DNA from: a virus
Length of the DNA: 64,000 nt
IMG/VR virus record: IMGVR_UViG_3300022700_000278
Location: 50,883 to 114,882 of that record
Strand: one strand, 5' to 3'
Made by a program: the position numbers and the translations under genes. Below are positions 42,698-49,971 of the stretch, in pieces (the first letter of the stretch is position 1; each line of letters starts with the position of its first letter). The notes under the pieces are model-generated. The model was not told the DNA's origin and made no database searches. It was given only the letters and a program-made list of their open reading frames with translations.

Positions 42698-43255
42698 CTA
42701 GTCTTTTTGGTTGAACGGTCTACTTGGAATTTTTCTTTTCGGCCAAGTATATTTTTTCTTTTGTTTTTGTGGTTTCTTGTTCTTTTCTGCTGCTTCTTTT
42801 ACTTTTTTCCACATGTCTTCTGTCTTTTTTGAAATAAGAGAAAGAGCAAGTTCGTTTTTTATCTTTTCAGAAAGCTCAGATTCGTCTATGTTCGCTTCTT
42901 CGTATGACACCATGACATAGACCCATCCGGCTTTTTCAGCAGCTTCTCGCTTAGCCTCGTCACGCTCTTGTTGTTTTACAAGGTTTGTTTTGGCTTCTTC
43001 TAAAGAGATTCCTCCAAATGTCACTGGTTCAAAATGTTGTTTTCCGTGACATTCTATGATTATTTTTGCTCCCAAGACTACCCAGTCAAATTTTTCTTTT
43101 CCAGAAGAGAATTCCTTGTTTACTTTTTTGACTGGGTATTCTTGTCGGATCTCAAAATTTTTAAATTCTGGGATTTTTTGTATTAATTCTCCCACATGCT
43201 TGTGGAGTTTGCTTGCGTTCTTAGCCAATTCTCTTGGTAGTTTTGTTTTTTTCAT
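42698..43255 (-). CDS. Vsr/DUF559-like endonuclease-fold protein
   Basis: 185 aa from ATG 43255, which overlaps the upstream TGA (TGATG). Core motifs: I-R-Q-E-Y-P-V (Glu), F-D-W-V-V-L-G-A-K-I-I-I-E-C-H-G-K-Q-H (Asp then Glu-x-His), Q-Q-E-R-D-E-A-K-R-E-A-A-E-K-A-G-W. This is the arrangement of very-short-patch-repair-like nucleases, including the EDxHD group of phage homing endonucleases. The Lys-rich tail (last ~45 residues) probably binds DNA. Either a DNA repair nuclease or a homing enzyme; no intron or intein is seen next to it. Confidence 0.7.
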   Translation of the reverse strand: MKKTKLPRELAKNASKLHKHVGELIQKIPEFKNFEIRQEYPVKKVNKEFSSGKEKFDWVVLGAKIIIECHGKQHFEPVTFGGISLEEAKTNLVKQQERDEAKREAAEKAGWVYVMVSYEEANIDESELSEKIKNELALSLISKKTEDMWKKVKEAAEKNKKPQKQKKKYTWPKRKIPSRPFNQKD

Positions 43256-43542
43256 CAAGCTAGCTTTCTTAGTGGCGGTGGCCCAAGAGCCAACAAACCA
43301 TTTTCCATAGCGAAGTTTGTTAAAGCTTCGTGCAAAGAATCGTCTTCGATAGCTTCTAAATGCCCACCAGTAACTTCTTCGATATGGCTTTGTGCTTTTG
43401 CATGGTCAATAAATATTAAATATTCTTTGCATCCATGTCCAATTGTAGCTCTATGTTCATATCTATGAAAAACTAGATTTTCCTTTTCATTATCTACTTT
43501 TAATGGAAAACTTTTTCTGCTTAAGATTTGGAAGTTTGACAT
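43255..43542 (-). CDS. Unknown small protein, 95 aa
   Basis: ATG with AAAGG 8 nt upstream, overlapping the degenerate Cas4-like gene by 22 nt. His- and Glu-rich (H-R-Y-E-H-R, D-H-A-K-A-Q-S-H-I-E-E). No family recognised. It is translationally linked to genes on both sides. Confidence 0.55.
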   Translation of the reverse strand: MSNFQILSRKSFPLKVDNEKENLVFHRYEHRATIGHGCKEYLIFIDHAKAQSHIEEVTGGHLEAIEDDSLHEALTNFAMENGLLALGPPPLRKLA

Positions 43543-44240
43543 TTATTGCACCTTTCGCAGGTCCAGTATGGGTGATAGTTGATATTTTGTTTCATTCCGC
43601 GAGCAAGAAATTCTATGATTTTTCCTGCTTCTGCAATGTTGTCCTTATCATAATAACACGAGGAAATATTGATTTCATTATTCTTAGCTAACAGATCTAC
43701 ATTGATATAAACAATATCTTTGTCTAAGTCTTGTAGCAAATACATTTCTGCCATGGTTTTTATATCTTGAGAAAGTGTTCTACGAGATACTTTTTCCCAT
43801 CCTATATTTATTATGTTGATATATTTGTCTATTTTCTTAGGAACTTTTATTATATCTAGTTTGCTATGTAAAACTCCGCTTAATAATTTCTTTTCTAGCG
43901 GCACGCCAACACCAAGAGTAAAATATCCTGTTCCTACAATGTCATAATTACAATAGCTGTTAAATTTCATTGCGGCAGAAAATGTTTTTTCTTCTATTTC
44001 TTTTGCACTTAATCCTAATGATGTTGCCAGAGGCCACCAGATCTTGTTCCAATATTTTCCAAGCATTCTATTGTCAACAAAGCCTTTGCTTTTTGTTGCT
44101 TCGACTTCTGCGGCACAAATAGAATCTTTCATTGCCTTTACAAATGGAGGCGGTTTCTCATATAACTTGGCAGTTCCTCCCCTGTTATAGAGGAATGGAC
44201 AAAAACTAAATGTTTTTACATCTTCTGGTGTTATCCGCAT
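43521..44240 (-). CDS. Cas4/RecB-like protein with Fe-S cysteines but a degraded active site
   Basis: 239 aa. N-terminal I-T-P-E-D-V-K-T-F-S-F-C-P-F-L-Y and C-terminal W-T-C-E-R-C-N-K-C reproduce the 1+3 cysteine arrangement of Cas4-type Fe-S nucleases. In the middle, L-H-S-K-L-D-I-I keeps the motif II aspartate, but where D/E-x-K should follow there is I-N-I-I-N-I-G-W-E-K-V, with no acidic residue two before the Lys. A QxxxY-like helix (D-I-K-T-M-A-E-M-Y-L-L) remains. It may be a DNA-binding structural partner rather than a nuclease. The weak ribosome site suggests coupling to the micro-ORF upstream. Confidence 0.6.
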   Translation of the reverse strand: MRITPEDVKTFSFCPFLYNRGGTAKLYEKPPPFVKAMKDSICAAEVEATKSKGFVDNRMLGKYWNKIWWPLATSLGLSAKEIEEKTFSAAMKFNSYCNYDIVGTGYFTLGVGVPLEKKLLSGVLHSKLDIIKVPKKIDKYINIINIGWEKVSRRTLSQDIKTMAEMYLLQDLDKDIVYINVDLLAKNNEINISSCYYDKDNIAEAGKIIEFLARGMKQNINYHPYWTCERCNKCQTSKS

Positions 44241-44317
44241 AATAGCCTATTGCAAACAACAAGGATCCAGATCCAGAAAAGAACAATCAGAATTGTTATA
44301 GTTTTGTTTTTCGACAT
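44231..44317 (-). CDS. Single-TM micro-protein, 28 aa
   Basis: ATG 44317 to TAA 44231-44233 encodes M-S-K-N-K-T followed by an 18-residue hydrophobic run rich in Ile, Leu, Val and Trp, then C-N-R-L-L-C-G: a typical one-pass membrane peptide. It overlaps the 61-aa gene by 22 nt and the next gene by 10 nt (ATGCGGATAA), so it bridges the only gap here. Possible role in membrane perturbation; could be chance, but length, hydrophobicity and the double overlap favour a gene. Confidence 0.5.
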   Translation of the reverse strand: MSKNKTITILIVLFWIWILVVCNRLLCG

Positions 44318-44481
44318 GCCAGTCGATCTCTTAGTTCTAAATATCTTTCTAATATTCCAGACGAAGCCTCGCACACATCACCAAACATTTCCAGTGCATC
44401 TGTTACTGTTTTGTATAAAATTCTTCCATTTTCAGGAGTGGCAAGGAAAACACTTCCTACTAGCGCTAACAGTCCTTTCAT
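44296..44481 (-). CDS. Small protein with hydrophobic N-terminus, 61 aa
   Basis: ATG overlaps the primase-helicase stop by 4 nt (ATGA). Residues 1-16 (M-K-G-L-L-A-L-V-G-S-V-F-L-A-T-P) could be a short signal or membrane anchor; the rest is one amphipathic helix with two Cys. No family recognised. Coupled to the replication helicase upstream by position only. Confidence 0.55.
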   Translation of the reverse strand: MKGLLALVGSVFLATPENGRILYKTVTDALEMFGDVCEASSGILERYLELRDRLACRKTKL

Positions 44482-46919
44482 AGGCTCTTTTTTCTTTCCT
44501 TTAAGAACTCTCTTCTTGCTTCTATATCTGCTAAAGCGGCTTCTTTGTCAACAGATTTCATATATCCCCATCTGGGAAATAGATCAAAGAACTCTCTGTC
44601 TTCATAGCCAGAGATTTTGTTCTTTCCAAATTTGCATCTTACTCTAGGCAAGAGTTCGTCGTTATATTCATGGACCATTCTAGATCCAGAAACTCCGTTG
44701 TCTTGTGTGTGAGCGTCGTTGTAAAGATGCAGTACGGCCGAGGCATCGTATTTAATTGCTCTGCTATCTGCAATGCTATCGTTTGACGGCATTGCATTGT
44801 CATATGATTTTCTATATTCAACGGTAGAAACGATGGTTGCTTTATATTCTGTAGTAAGATTCTTGATATAGTTTGATACTTTTTTGACTCGGTCAGACCC
44901 TTGTAAGTTGTCAAAGTCAGAAATTTTATGGAAGTTGTCTATAAAAAATACAATGTTTTTGTCTGGCATGTTCTCTCTATAATATCTTAAAATGTTTCTC
45001 ATATAGGAGAGAGAACTGCCATCGCTTGCGTCTTTGAGCACTAATCTTTGTTCTCTTGCTAGCTTTACTACTTTTCTGTAGCCTTCGTCTCTGATTTTCA
45101 GCATCTTTTCTGCTTCTCTAAGAGGCATCCGCTCTTTCCAATAATTGGGATTTGCTATTTGCCCAAGAGTAAGATCAAGGTTATCAGCAGCAACTCCGAC
45201 TAGCTTAAACAAAATAAGTCTAGCTGCGTCGTCAATCGACAAGTATATAGTAACTGCTTCATTAGCAAGGTTCTCTGCGATTTCATATGCCATTTGTGCA
45301 CATAAAGTGCTTTTGCCTGCTTGTGCATCTCCTCCAATACACATCCAGGTGTTGCTTCTCCAGTCGTCATCTAGTCTTTTGGCAATGTTTCCTAATCCAT
45401 CCTCTCTCATATAAAAACCAGCAAAATCTGTAGATTTTTTCTCGTCTTCTTCTTTTTGAGCAAGGATCCGACTTACCATTCCTGCACTACCAGAAGAGTC
45501 TCCGTCTATGCTTCTGTGCAGGTTTTCAATGCTATTATGTGCTTCGCTTAATAGTAAACTTGTATCGTCTGGATTCTTTTTTGCTCGCCACAAGACGTCA
45601 TTTAATATGCCAAGCTTTTTTTCTGCAAGTTCTTCATGGACGATGTTTCGACGACGCTTAATTTCAGACAGAATTGTCAAAACATCTATGCCAGTATAAA
45701 CAGCCAATGCCTTGGCCATTTTTTCGTGTCTGATGTGGCTTGGTTCTGCTAAGATAATAGGAATCATTTTTGCAGCCACATCTTCTGGGTCGGCATCGTC
45801 GTTAAATCTGTTTAGTCTCCACTCAAAAGCTTCCCAGCGTTTTAGTCTAAGAAACTCTCCTGGTCCTTTTTCTCTGAAGAGCTGATCTGGATCCATTCCT
45901 GTTGGAAGCTGGATAAGTTTTACTCTAAATTCTTTGTGTTCGCTTAATTTCTCATCCATCAACTTCTGAATGGCTGCTTCTCCAGCAGGATCCGAATCGA
46001 AAACAAAGATGAGGTTAAAACATCCATGTCTTTTCAACAGGCTAATATGGTGATCTGTGAACGATGTGCCAAGCGAACAGACACAGTTCATATGGCCATG
46101 ATGTCTTGCTGTTATGACATCTGATTGGCCTTCAAAAATATATAAAGGAGAGCCAGCATCTATGGCAATATCAAAACCATAGAGCCGTTCTCCTTTTTTG
46201 AAGATATTACATTCTAGACCAGTAACTCTAGTGTTATTGTATTTTGGGCCAGCGCTTGGATCTCCTTTCTCATACTTTAGGTTTCTTGCGCTAAATCCAA
46301 CTGGTCTTCCATCTGTGTCGAAGACGGTAAAGATTAAATTATGGCTGTCAAATAAGTTGCTTCTGTCTAAGTCTATGCCTTTTAAAAAGCCAGGCTCGAA
46401 GCCAGCCTTTTTTAGTGTTTCTCTAAACTTTTTAAAGTCTACGGTTCCGATTCCCCATTCTGCACATCGTTTAGGGTCCCACTTTCTAGCTTCAAGCTCT
46501 GGCAACACCTTAGAATAGTCACCAAACTCCGGATCTGCTACTAGTTCTGCAGCCAATTGATAAGCATTATATGTTCTGAATTCATAGACCTCTTCTTGTG
46601 TGAGGTCAGCCATCTTAATATCTATGTCATATTTTTCAGTAAGGTATAAAACGTTATCTTCGATAAATCCTTTTCCTCTGATTGGTCGGTCTTCAAGAAA
46701 ATGAACTGCCGAAAATATATCCATGACCATTCCACAACTAAAACAGAAAGCTCTTTCGGGATCCTGTTTTATGGTCATAGATGGAGTCTTGTCTTCATGT
46801 TTTGGATTAAGACAAGAAAAGTTTTTTTCTGTGTTTATTCCATTGTCTTCTAAATATTGACGCAGATATGGCTTAATAGCAGACGTGGCTGCTTCTAGAT
46901 CTAGCAGTCTGTTTTTCAT
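44478..46919 (-). CDS. Primase-helicase fusion (DnaG zinc and Toprim domains + DnaB-type helicase)
   Basis: 813 aa, ATG with TAGGAG 9 nt upstream. A CHC2-type zinc site is formed by Cys36, His41, Cys59 and Cys62. The Toprim part has Y-I-F-E-G-Q-S-D-V near residue 261 and F-V-F-D-S-D-P-A-G-E near 308. The helicase part has Walker A G-G-D-A-Q-A-G-K-S-T near 533 and Walker B I-V-F-F-I-D-N-F-H. This is the Twinkle/T7 gp4 layout: one polypeptide unwinds the fork 5'-3' and makes primers. It should form a hexameric ring on the lagging strand beside the DnaE polymerase encoded at 49968-53312. Confidence 0.92.
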   Translation of the reverse strand: MKNRLLDLEAATSAIKPYLRQYLEDNGINTEKNFSCLNPKHEDKTPSMTIKQDPERAFCFSCGMVMDIFSAVHFLEDRPIRGKGFIEDNVLYLTEKYDIDIKMADLTQEEVYEFRTYNAYQLAAELVADPEFGDYSKVLPELEARKWDPKRCAEWGIGTVDFKKFRETLKKAGFEPGFLKGIDLDRSNLFDSHNLIFTVFDTDGRPVGFSARNLKYEKGDPSAGPKYNNTRVTGLECNIFKKGERLYGFDIAIDAGSPLYIFEGQSDVITARHHGHMNCVCSLGTSFTDHHISLLKRHGCFNLIFVFDSDPAGEAAIQKLMDEKLSEHKEFRVKLIQLPTGMDPDQLFREKGPGEFLRLKRWEAFEWRLNRFNDDADPEDVAAKMIPIILAEPSHIRHEKMAKALAVYTGIDVLTILSEIKRRRNIVHEELAEKKLGILNDVLWRAKKNPDDTSLLLSEAHNSIENLHRSIDGDSSGSAGMVSRILAQKEEDEKKSTDFAGFYMREDGLGNIAKRLDDDWRSNTWMCIGGDAQAGKSTLCAQMAYEIAENLANEAVTIYLSIDDAARLILFKLVGVAADNLDLTLGQIANPNYWKERMPLREAEKMLKIRDEGYRKVVKLAREQRLVLKDASDGSSLSYMRNILRYYRENMPDKNIVFFIDNFHKISDFDNLQGSDRVKKVSNYIKNLTTEYKATIVSTVEYRKSYDNAMPSNDSIADSRAIKYDASAVLHLYNDAHTQDNGVSGSRMVHEYNDELLPRVRCKFGKNKISGYEDREFFDLFPRWGYMKSVDKEAALADIEARREFLKERKKSL

Positions 46920-46931
46920 CTTTTGTTGCTC

Positions 46932-47630
46932 CTAAGAGCGTTTGATTTTGAGGTGGTTTTCTAGGTCGTTTATAGCGTCTTTTTTAATTCCTATAATTCC
47001 ATTCAAACAAGATTCCGCAAGTCTTATTTTCTCTGGCAGCTCTGACATGCAGCGAATAGATTCCTGTAGCCCTCGAGCTTCTTCTCGGTATTGTTTGTTC
47101 CACGGGTGTTCTACGCAAATAGTAAGAGCAGTAGGGTGAACTAGTGCTCTTGGATCATCGTCTACAAGAACATGTGTGTTTACTAACTGTTTAGCAGTCA
47201 CATCAGATGTCATTATTACATTATAGGGAATGCTACCAAGGTGTTCATGCAGCCAATCCAGCTTTTCTGAAACAACATAGTTTTGTGGGTTTTTGCTATT
47301 TCTATTAAGGTTTAAGGCTTTTGTCAATATAGTTATTTCTCGTCCATCTTTTGCTAATTGCTCCATGGCTTCTATTGCATAAGGCATTGGCTCTAGATTT
47401 CGAAAAAAATCTTTCTGCATAAGAAGTTCATAAATTTCTTTATCAGAAAAATTTTTCTTTTTTGTGCCTTTTTGTTCTTCTTCTAGTTTTTGTTTCACTA
47501 TTTTAGCAAAATGAACTTCTTTTATTTCATCATAAGACAAACAAAGAGACAATTCTTTTTCAACAGCCTTGTTGGCAGAACTAACAAAGTCAGCCAATAC
47601 GCCATCCATGTCAACTGCAACTTTGATCAT
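46932..47630 (-). CDS. 5'(3')-deoxyribonucleotidase (HAD superfamily)
   Basis: 232 aa from ATG 47630, which gives an ATGA overlap with the Cas4-like gene and a GGGAGGGG site upstream. HAD motif I is V-A-V-D-M-D-G-V-L-A-D at the N-terminus; motif II E-I-T-I-L-T-K-A; motif IV V-L-V-D-D-D-P-R-A. This matches the NT5C group, which dephosphorylates deoxynucleoside monophosphates. In phages it can trim a dNMP pool from host DNA breakdown or remove an unwanted nucleotide. Goes with the class II RNR as a pool-shaping enzyme. Confidence 0.85.
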   Translation of the reverse strand: MIKVAVDMDGVLADFVSSANKAVEKELSLCLSYDEIKEVHFAKIVKQKLEEEQKGTKKKNFSDKEIYELLMQKDFFRNLEPMPYAIEAMEQLAKDGREITILTKALNLNRNSKNPQNYVVSEKLDWLHEHLGSIPYNVIMTSDVTAKQLVNTHVLVDDDPRALVHPTALTICVEHPWNKQYREEARGLQESIRCMSELPEKIRLAESCLNGIIGIKKDAINDLENHLKIKRS

Positions 47631-48523
47631 TCTTCCCCTCCCGAGTAGCACTCATTCTCAAAAGGACAATAAGAACAATTCCAGTCCCCTAGTGGCTTGC
47701 CCTTCTTATAACTTTTGTATTTTGTATCAGATAGTTCTCCAATAGAATGCAGCCATTCGACATCAGCATCATTGTAGTTCTTTTTAAAATCTCTTTGTGG
47801 CTTTTCTCTTAGCTTAACTGCTTCAACTAATTGTCTCATTCGGCTATATACATCGTCTATTGTATATGGTCGATAGACTTTTTCTGCTGATTCTGTTCCC
47901 CAATATGGTCCTTCAATTTGCTGAAATCCTATTCTGTTCTCGTTATCTGTGAACACTTGAAAGTCTACTCTATGCCCATCTCCGCGTTCTAAATAATAAA
48001 GACGAAAATGATCTAGGCTTTCCTTGAATTCGTTTAAATAAATAGAAGCCTGTAGTAAGTGATCAAGCTTTGGCGTTCCTGCAACAAAGGGACGTTTTGA
48101 TCCGCAAATTTGCCTATTTGCGCCAGCACCATAGAAAGACTTTACTTCTACTCCGATTGGTTTCTTATCCGAATCTTCAAAATTTCTTAAAATTACATCT
48201 ATTTCTCCAGACAGGCCATACTTTTTAACATAAAATTTAATATTGTTGTCTAGCAATATGCCCATACGTTTCCATCGCTCGACACAAGCTTCTTCTGCTG
48301 ATTTTCCAAGTTCTCCTTTCATCTTTAAGTTCGGATCAACTCGTTCTTTAGGGTATCCCATTATGCGATACCATGATTTTCGCAAGCAGCAGCCATCTAC
48401 ACGTCTTCGGCCATCAATTTCGTATTCAACCGAGGTTTCAGACGGCCAGATGCCAGGTCTAGGAATTGAGAAATTTGGCTTTGTTTCAAGATATAGGTTC
48501 TCTTCTAAAACAAGGGACTTCAT
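47627..48523 (-). CDS. Cas4-like Fe-S exonuclease (RecB-type), apparently intact
   Basis: 298 aa. N-terminal C-C-L-R-K-S-W-Y-R supplies the first cysteine; Y-G-L-S-G-E-I-D-V-I-L carries the motif II aspartate; I-G-V-E-V-K-S-F-Y-G is the E-x-K motif; L-D-H-L-L-Q-A-S-I-Y-L is QxxxY; and N-C-S-Y-C-P-F-E-N-E-C closes the Fe-S site with C-x2-C-x5-C. All catalytic elements are present, so it should be a 5'-3' single-strand DNA exonuclease for recombination or end processing. No CRISPR genes or arrays are nearby, so this is the phage replication-type Cas4, not an adaptation module. Confidence 0.88.
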   Translation of the reverse strand: MKSLVLEENLYLETKPNFSIPRPGIWPSETSVEYEIDGRRRVDGCCLRKSWYRIMGYPKERVDPNLKMKGELGKSAEEACVERWKRMGILLDNNIKFYVKKYGLSGEIDVILRNFEDSDKKPIGVEVKSFYGAGANRQICGSKRPFVAGTPKLDHLLQASIYLNEFKESLDHFRLYYLERGDGHRVDFQVFTDNENRIGFQQIEGPYWGTESAEKVYRPYTIDDVYSRMRQLVEAVKLREKPQRDFKKNYNDADVEWLHSIGELSDTKYKSYKKGKPLGDWNCSYCPFENECYSGGEE

Positions 48524-48999
48524 TCAACTTCTTCTCTTTCTGGGAAACGAATCTTCGATCCCTCTTTTTCGCTTGGAAGAACAACATCTCCTTTGTACTC
48601 TTCTTCCTCTTCCTCTTCCTCTTCTTCTTCTTCTTCTTCCATCACTTCTTTTTGTGCTGTGGCAATTGCTTCTTCGTGCATTCTTTTTTGCTCTTCGTAC
48701 TGTTCTTTTTGTTTCTTTGCATTGCTTTCTTGCAGTTTGTCCCATTCTTCTTCTGACATAATGTCGTTTGTAATTAATACGTCTACAAGAGAAAGGATTG
48801 CATATTGAATAGTATCAATTTGCATTTGGCATCGTTGTAATAGCATCGCTAATTGTCGTGCGTTTTCTTCTTGAATTTCGAAAACTGTATCAACATTTTT
48901 TTGAACAACAGACACTACTTCTCCAATGCCATTCATGCTGTTGTTGCTAGAGGCTTTTTTCAATAGCGCCTGCACGACCTCTTCTGGTGTCTCGTTCAT
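48520..48999 (-). CDS. Acidic helical protein with a 14-residue poly-Glu run
   Basis: 159 aa. The N-terminal ~90 residues are helical, then comes a charged linker and an uninterrupted run of 14 Glu (about residues 119-132, encoded at roughly 48598-48641 by mixed GAA/GAG), ending in a basic/acidic tail. The codon mixture shows the run is kept at protein level, not only as a DNA slip repeat. The stop overlaps the Cas4-like ATG. Such acidic stretches may mimic DNA or bind basic partners; a single-strand-binding partner or DNA-mimic inhibitor is conceivable but unproven. Confidence 0.65.
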   Translation of the reverse strand: MNETPEEVVQALLKKASSNNSMNGIGEVVSVVQKNVDTVFEIQEENARQLAMLLQRCQMQIDTIQYAILSLVDVLITNDIMSEEEWDKLQESNAKKQKEQYEEQKRMHEEAIATAQKEVMEEEEEEEEEEEEEEYKGDVVLPSEKEGSKIRFPEREEVE

Positions 49000-49011
49000 T
49001 GCTTTCTCCTT

Positions 49012-49971
49012 TTAGTACATATGCCGTTCGGCATTTTTGTTAGCTAGTGTTTGTCTTCCACGGGACCAGCGGCCACATCTTCTACATTGGAATCTTTGGT
49101 AGATGTGTACCTTTGTACAGCGGAAGCCTCTTTTCGTTACGTCTGTGCTTTCGCAAGACGGACAGCGATATTTTATTTCTCCACTAAGTAAATTCCAGTT
49201 TGGCAAGTTTTTGGTAATCGGAAGTAATTTTTGTGTAACAGCATATTGCGTTTTTACATCCTGCTTACAATAATCTGTCATCATCTTCAGTGCTTCTAGA
49301 TCATGTGCCTTTGATCGTCGCCAAATATGCAAAGGCAAGGAGCCTTTCCTTTCTTTGCAATCTAGTGCTTTAGCTAGTGTTTCTAGCTTATTGCTATGCA
49401 GTCTTAGTTGATACTTAGCGATTTTCCAGGTATCAATATGAATGGTATCTGGAATTGGTGGAAGACCATGGAAAAGACAACGTGTTTGAATGAATCGATG
49501 ATCAAAGCCAGTAGAATAATGTCCAACTAGCACATCTGCTTCAGAGATAATGTTTGATATCGCTTCGACAAGAGGTTTGTCTCTTTTTTCAATTGGAGGC
49601 TTGTCCCAATTTGGGAAGTCGTATATTGAAAGTAGATGAACAGTAGGATCGTCGTGCCACCTGTATCCCATCATCAAGACTTCTCCAAATGCAGCAGAGA
49701 GGTCTGTTGTCTCGATATCAAAATATAAAATTTTTGGTCGTTCTTCAATGACGAAGTTATCTTCCCAGGCCAAAGCAAATTCTTCTTCGTCGTTTAGCGG
49801 AGTGGTAGCTTTTTCTTCTTCTTCAAGGATTCTTGCAATTCTGCCCCTAACAGAATGGGGAGATCGAAAAAATCCATTTTTTCTTAAAACAGATGACATT
49901 TCTGCACTAGAAACAGTTCCTAGTAGCTTCAAGATGATGTCATCTTCTTCTTTTGTCCAAAAGACATTCAT
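49012..49971 (-). CDS. HTH + DEDDy exonuclease + zinc ribbon protein, candidate polymerase proofreader
   Basis: 319 aa from ATG 49971, giving an ATGA overlap with the polymerase stop. N-terminal Myb/SANT-like helices (V-F-W-T-K-E-E-D-D-I-I-L). The exonuclease core has I-L-Y-F-D-I-E-T-T-D (Exo I), G-H-Y-S-T-G-F-D-H-R-F (Exo II) and D-Y-C-K-Q-D-V-K-T (Exo III, YxxxD, so DEDDy type). The C-terminus is a zinc ribbon C-P-S-C ... C-R-R-C-G-R-W. DnaE polymerases lack their own 3'-5' exonuclease and use a separate epsilon subunit; the coupling makes this the obvious candidate, with its own DNA-binding ends. Function in proofreading is inferred. Confidence 0.78.
   Translation of the reverse strand: MNVFWTKEEDDIILKLLGTVSSAEMSSVLRKNGFFRSPHSVRGRIARILEEEEKATTPLNDEEEFALAWEDNFVIEERPKILYFDIETTDLSAAFGEVLMMGYRWHDDPTVHLLSIYDFPNWDKPPIEKRDKPLVEAISNIISEADVLVGHYSTGFDHRFIQTRCLFHGLPPIPDTIHIDTWKIAKYQLRLHSNKLETLAKALDCKERKGSLPLHIWRRSKAHDLEALKMMTDYCKQDVKTQYAVTQKLLPITKNLPNWNLLSGEIKYRCPSCESTDVTKRGFRCTKVHIYQRFQCRRCGRWSRGRQTLANKNAERHMY

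Noticed and set aside
43521-48523. CRISPR adaptation module suggested by Cas4-like genes
   Set aside because: No cas1, cas2 or effector gene and no repeat-spacer array anywhere in the window.
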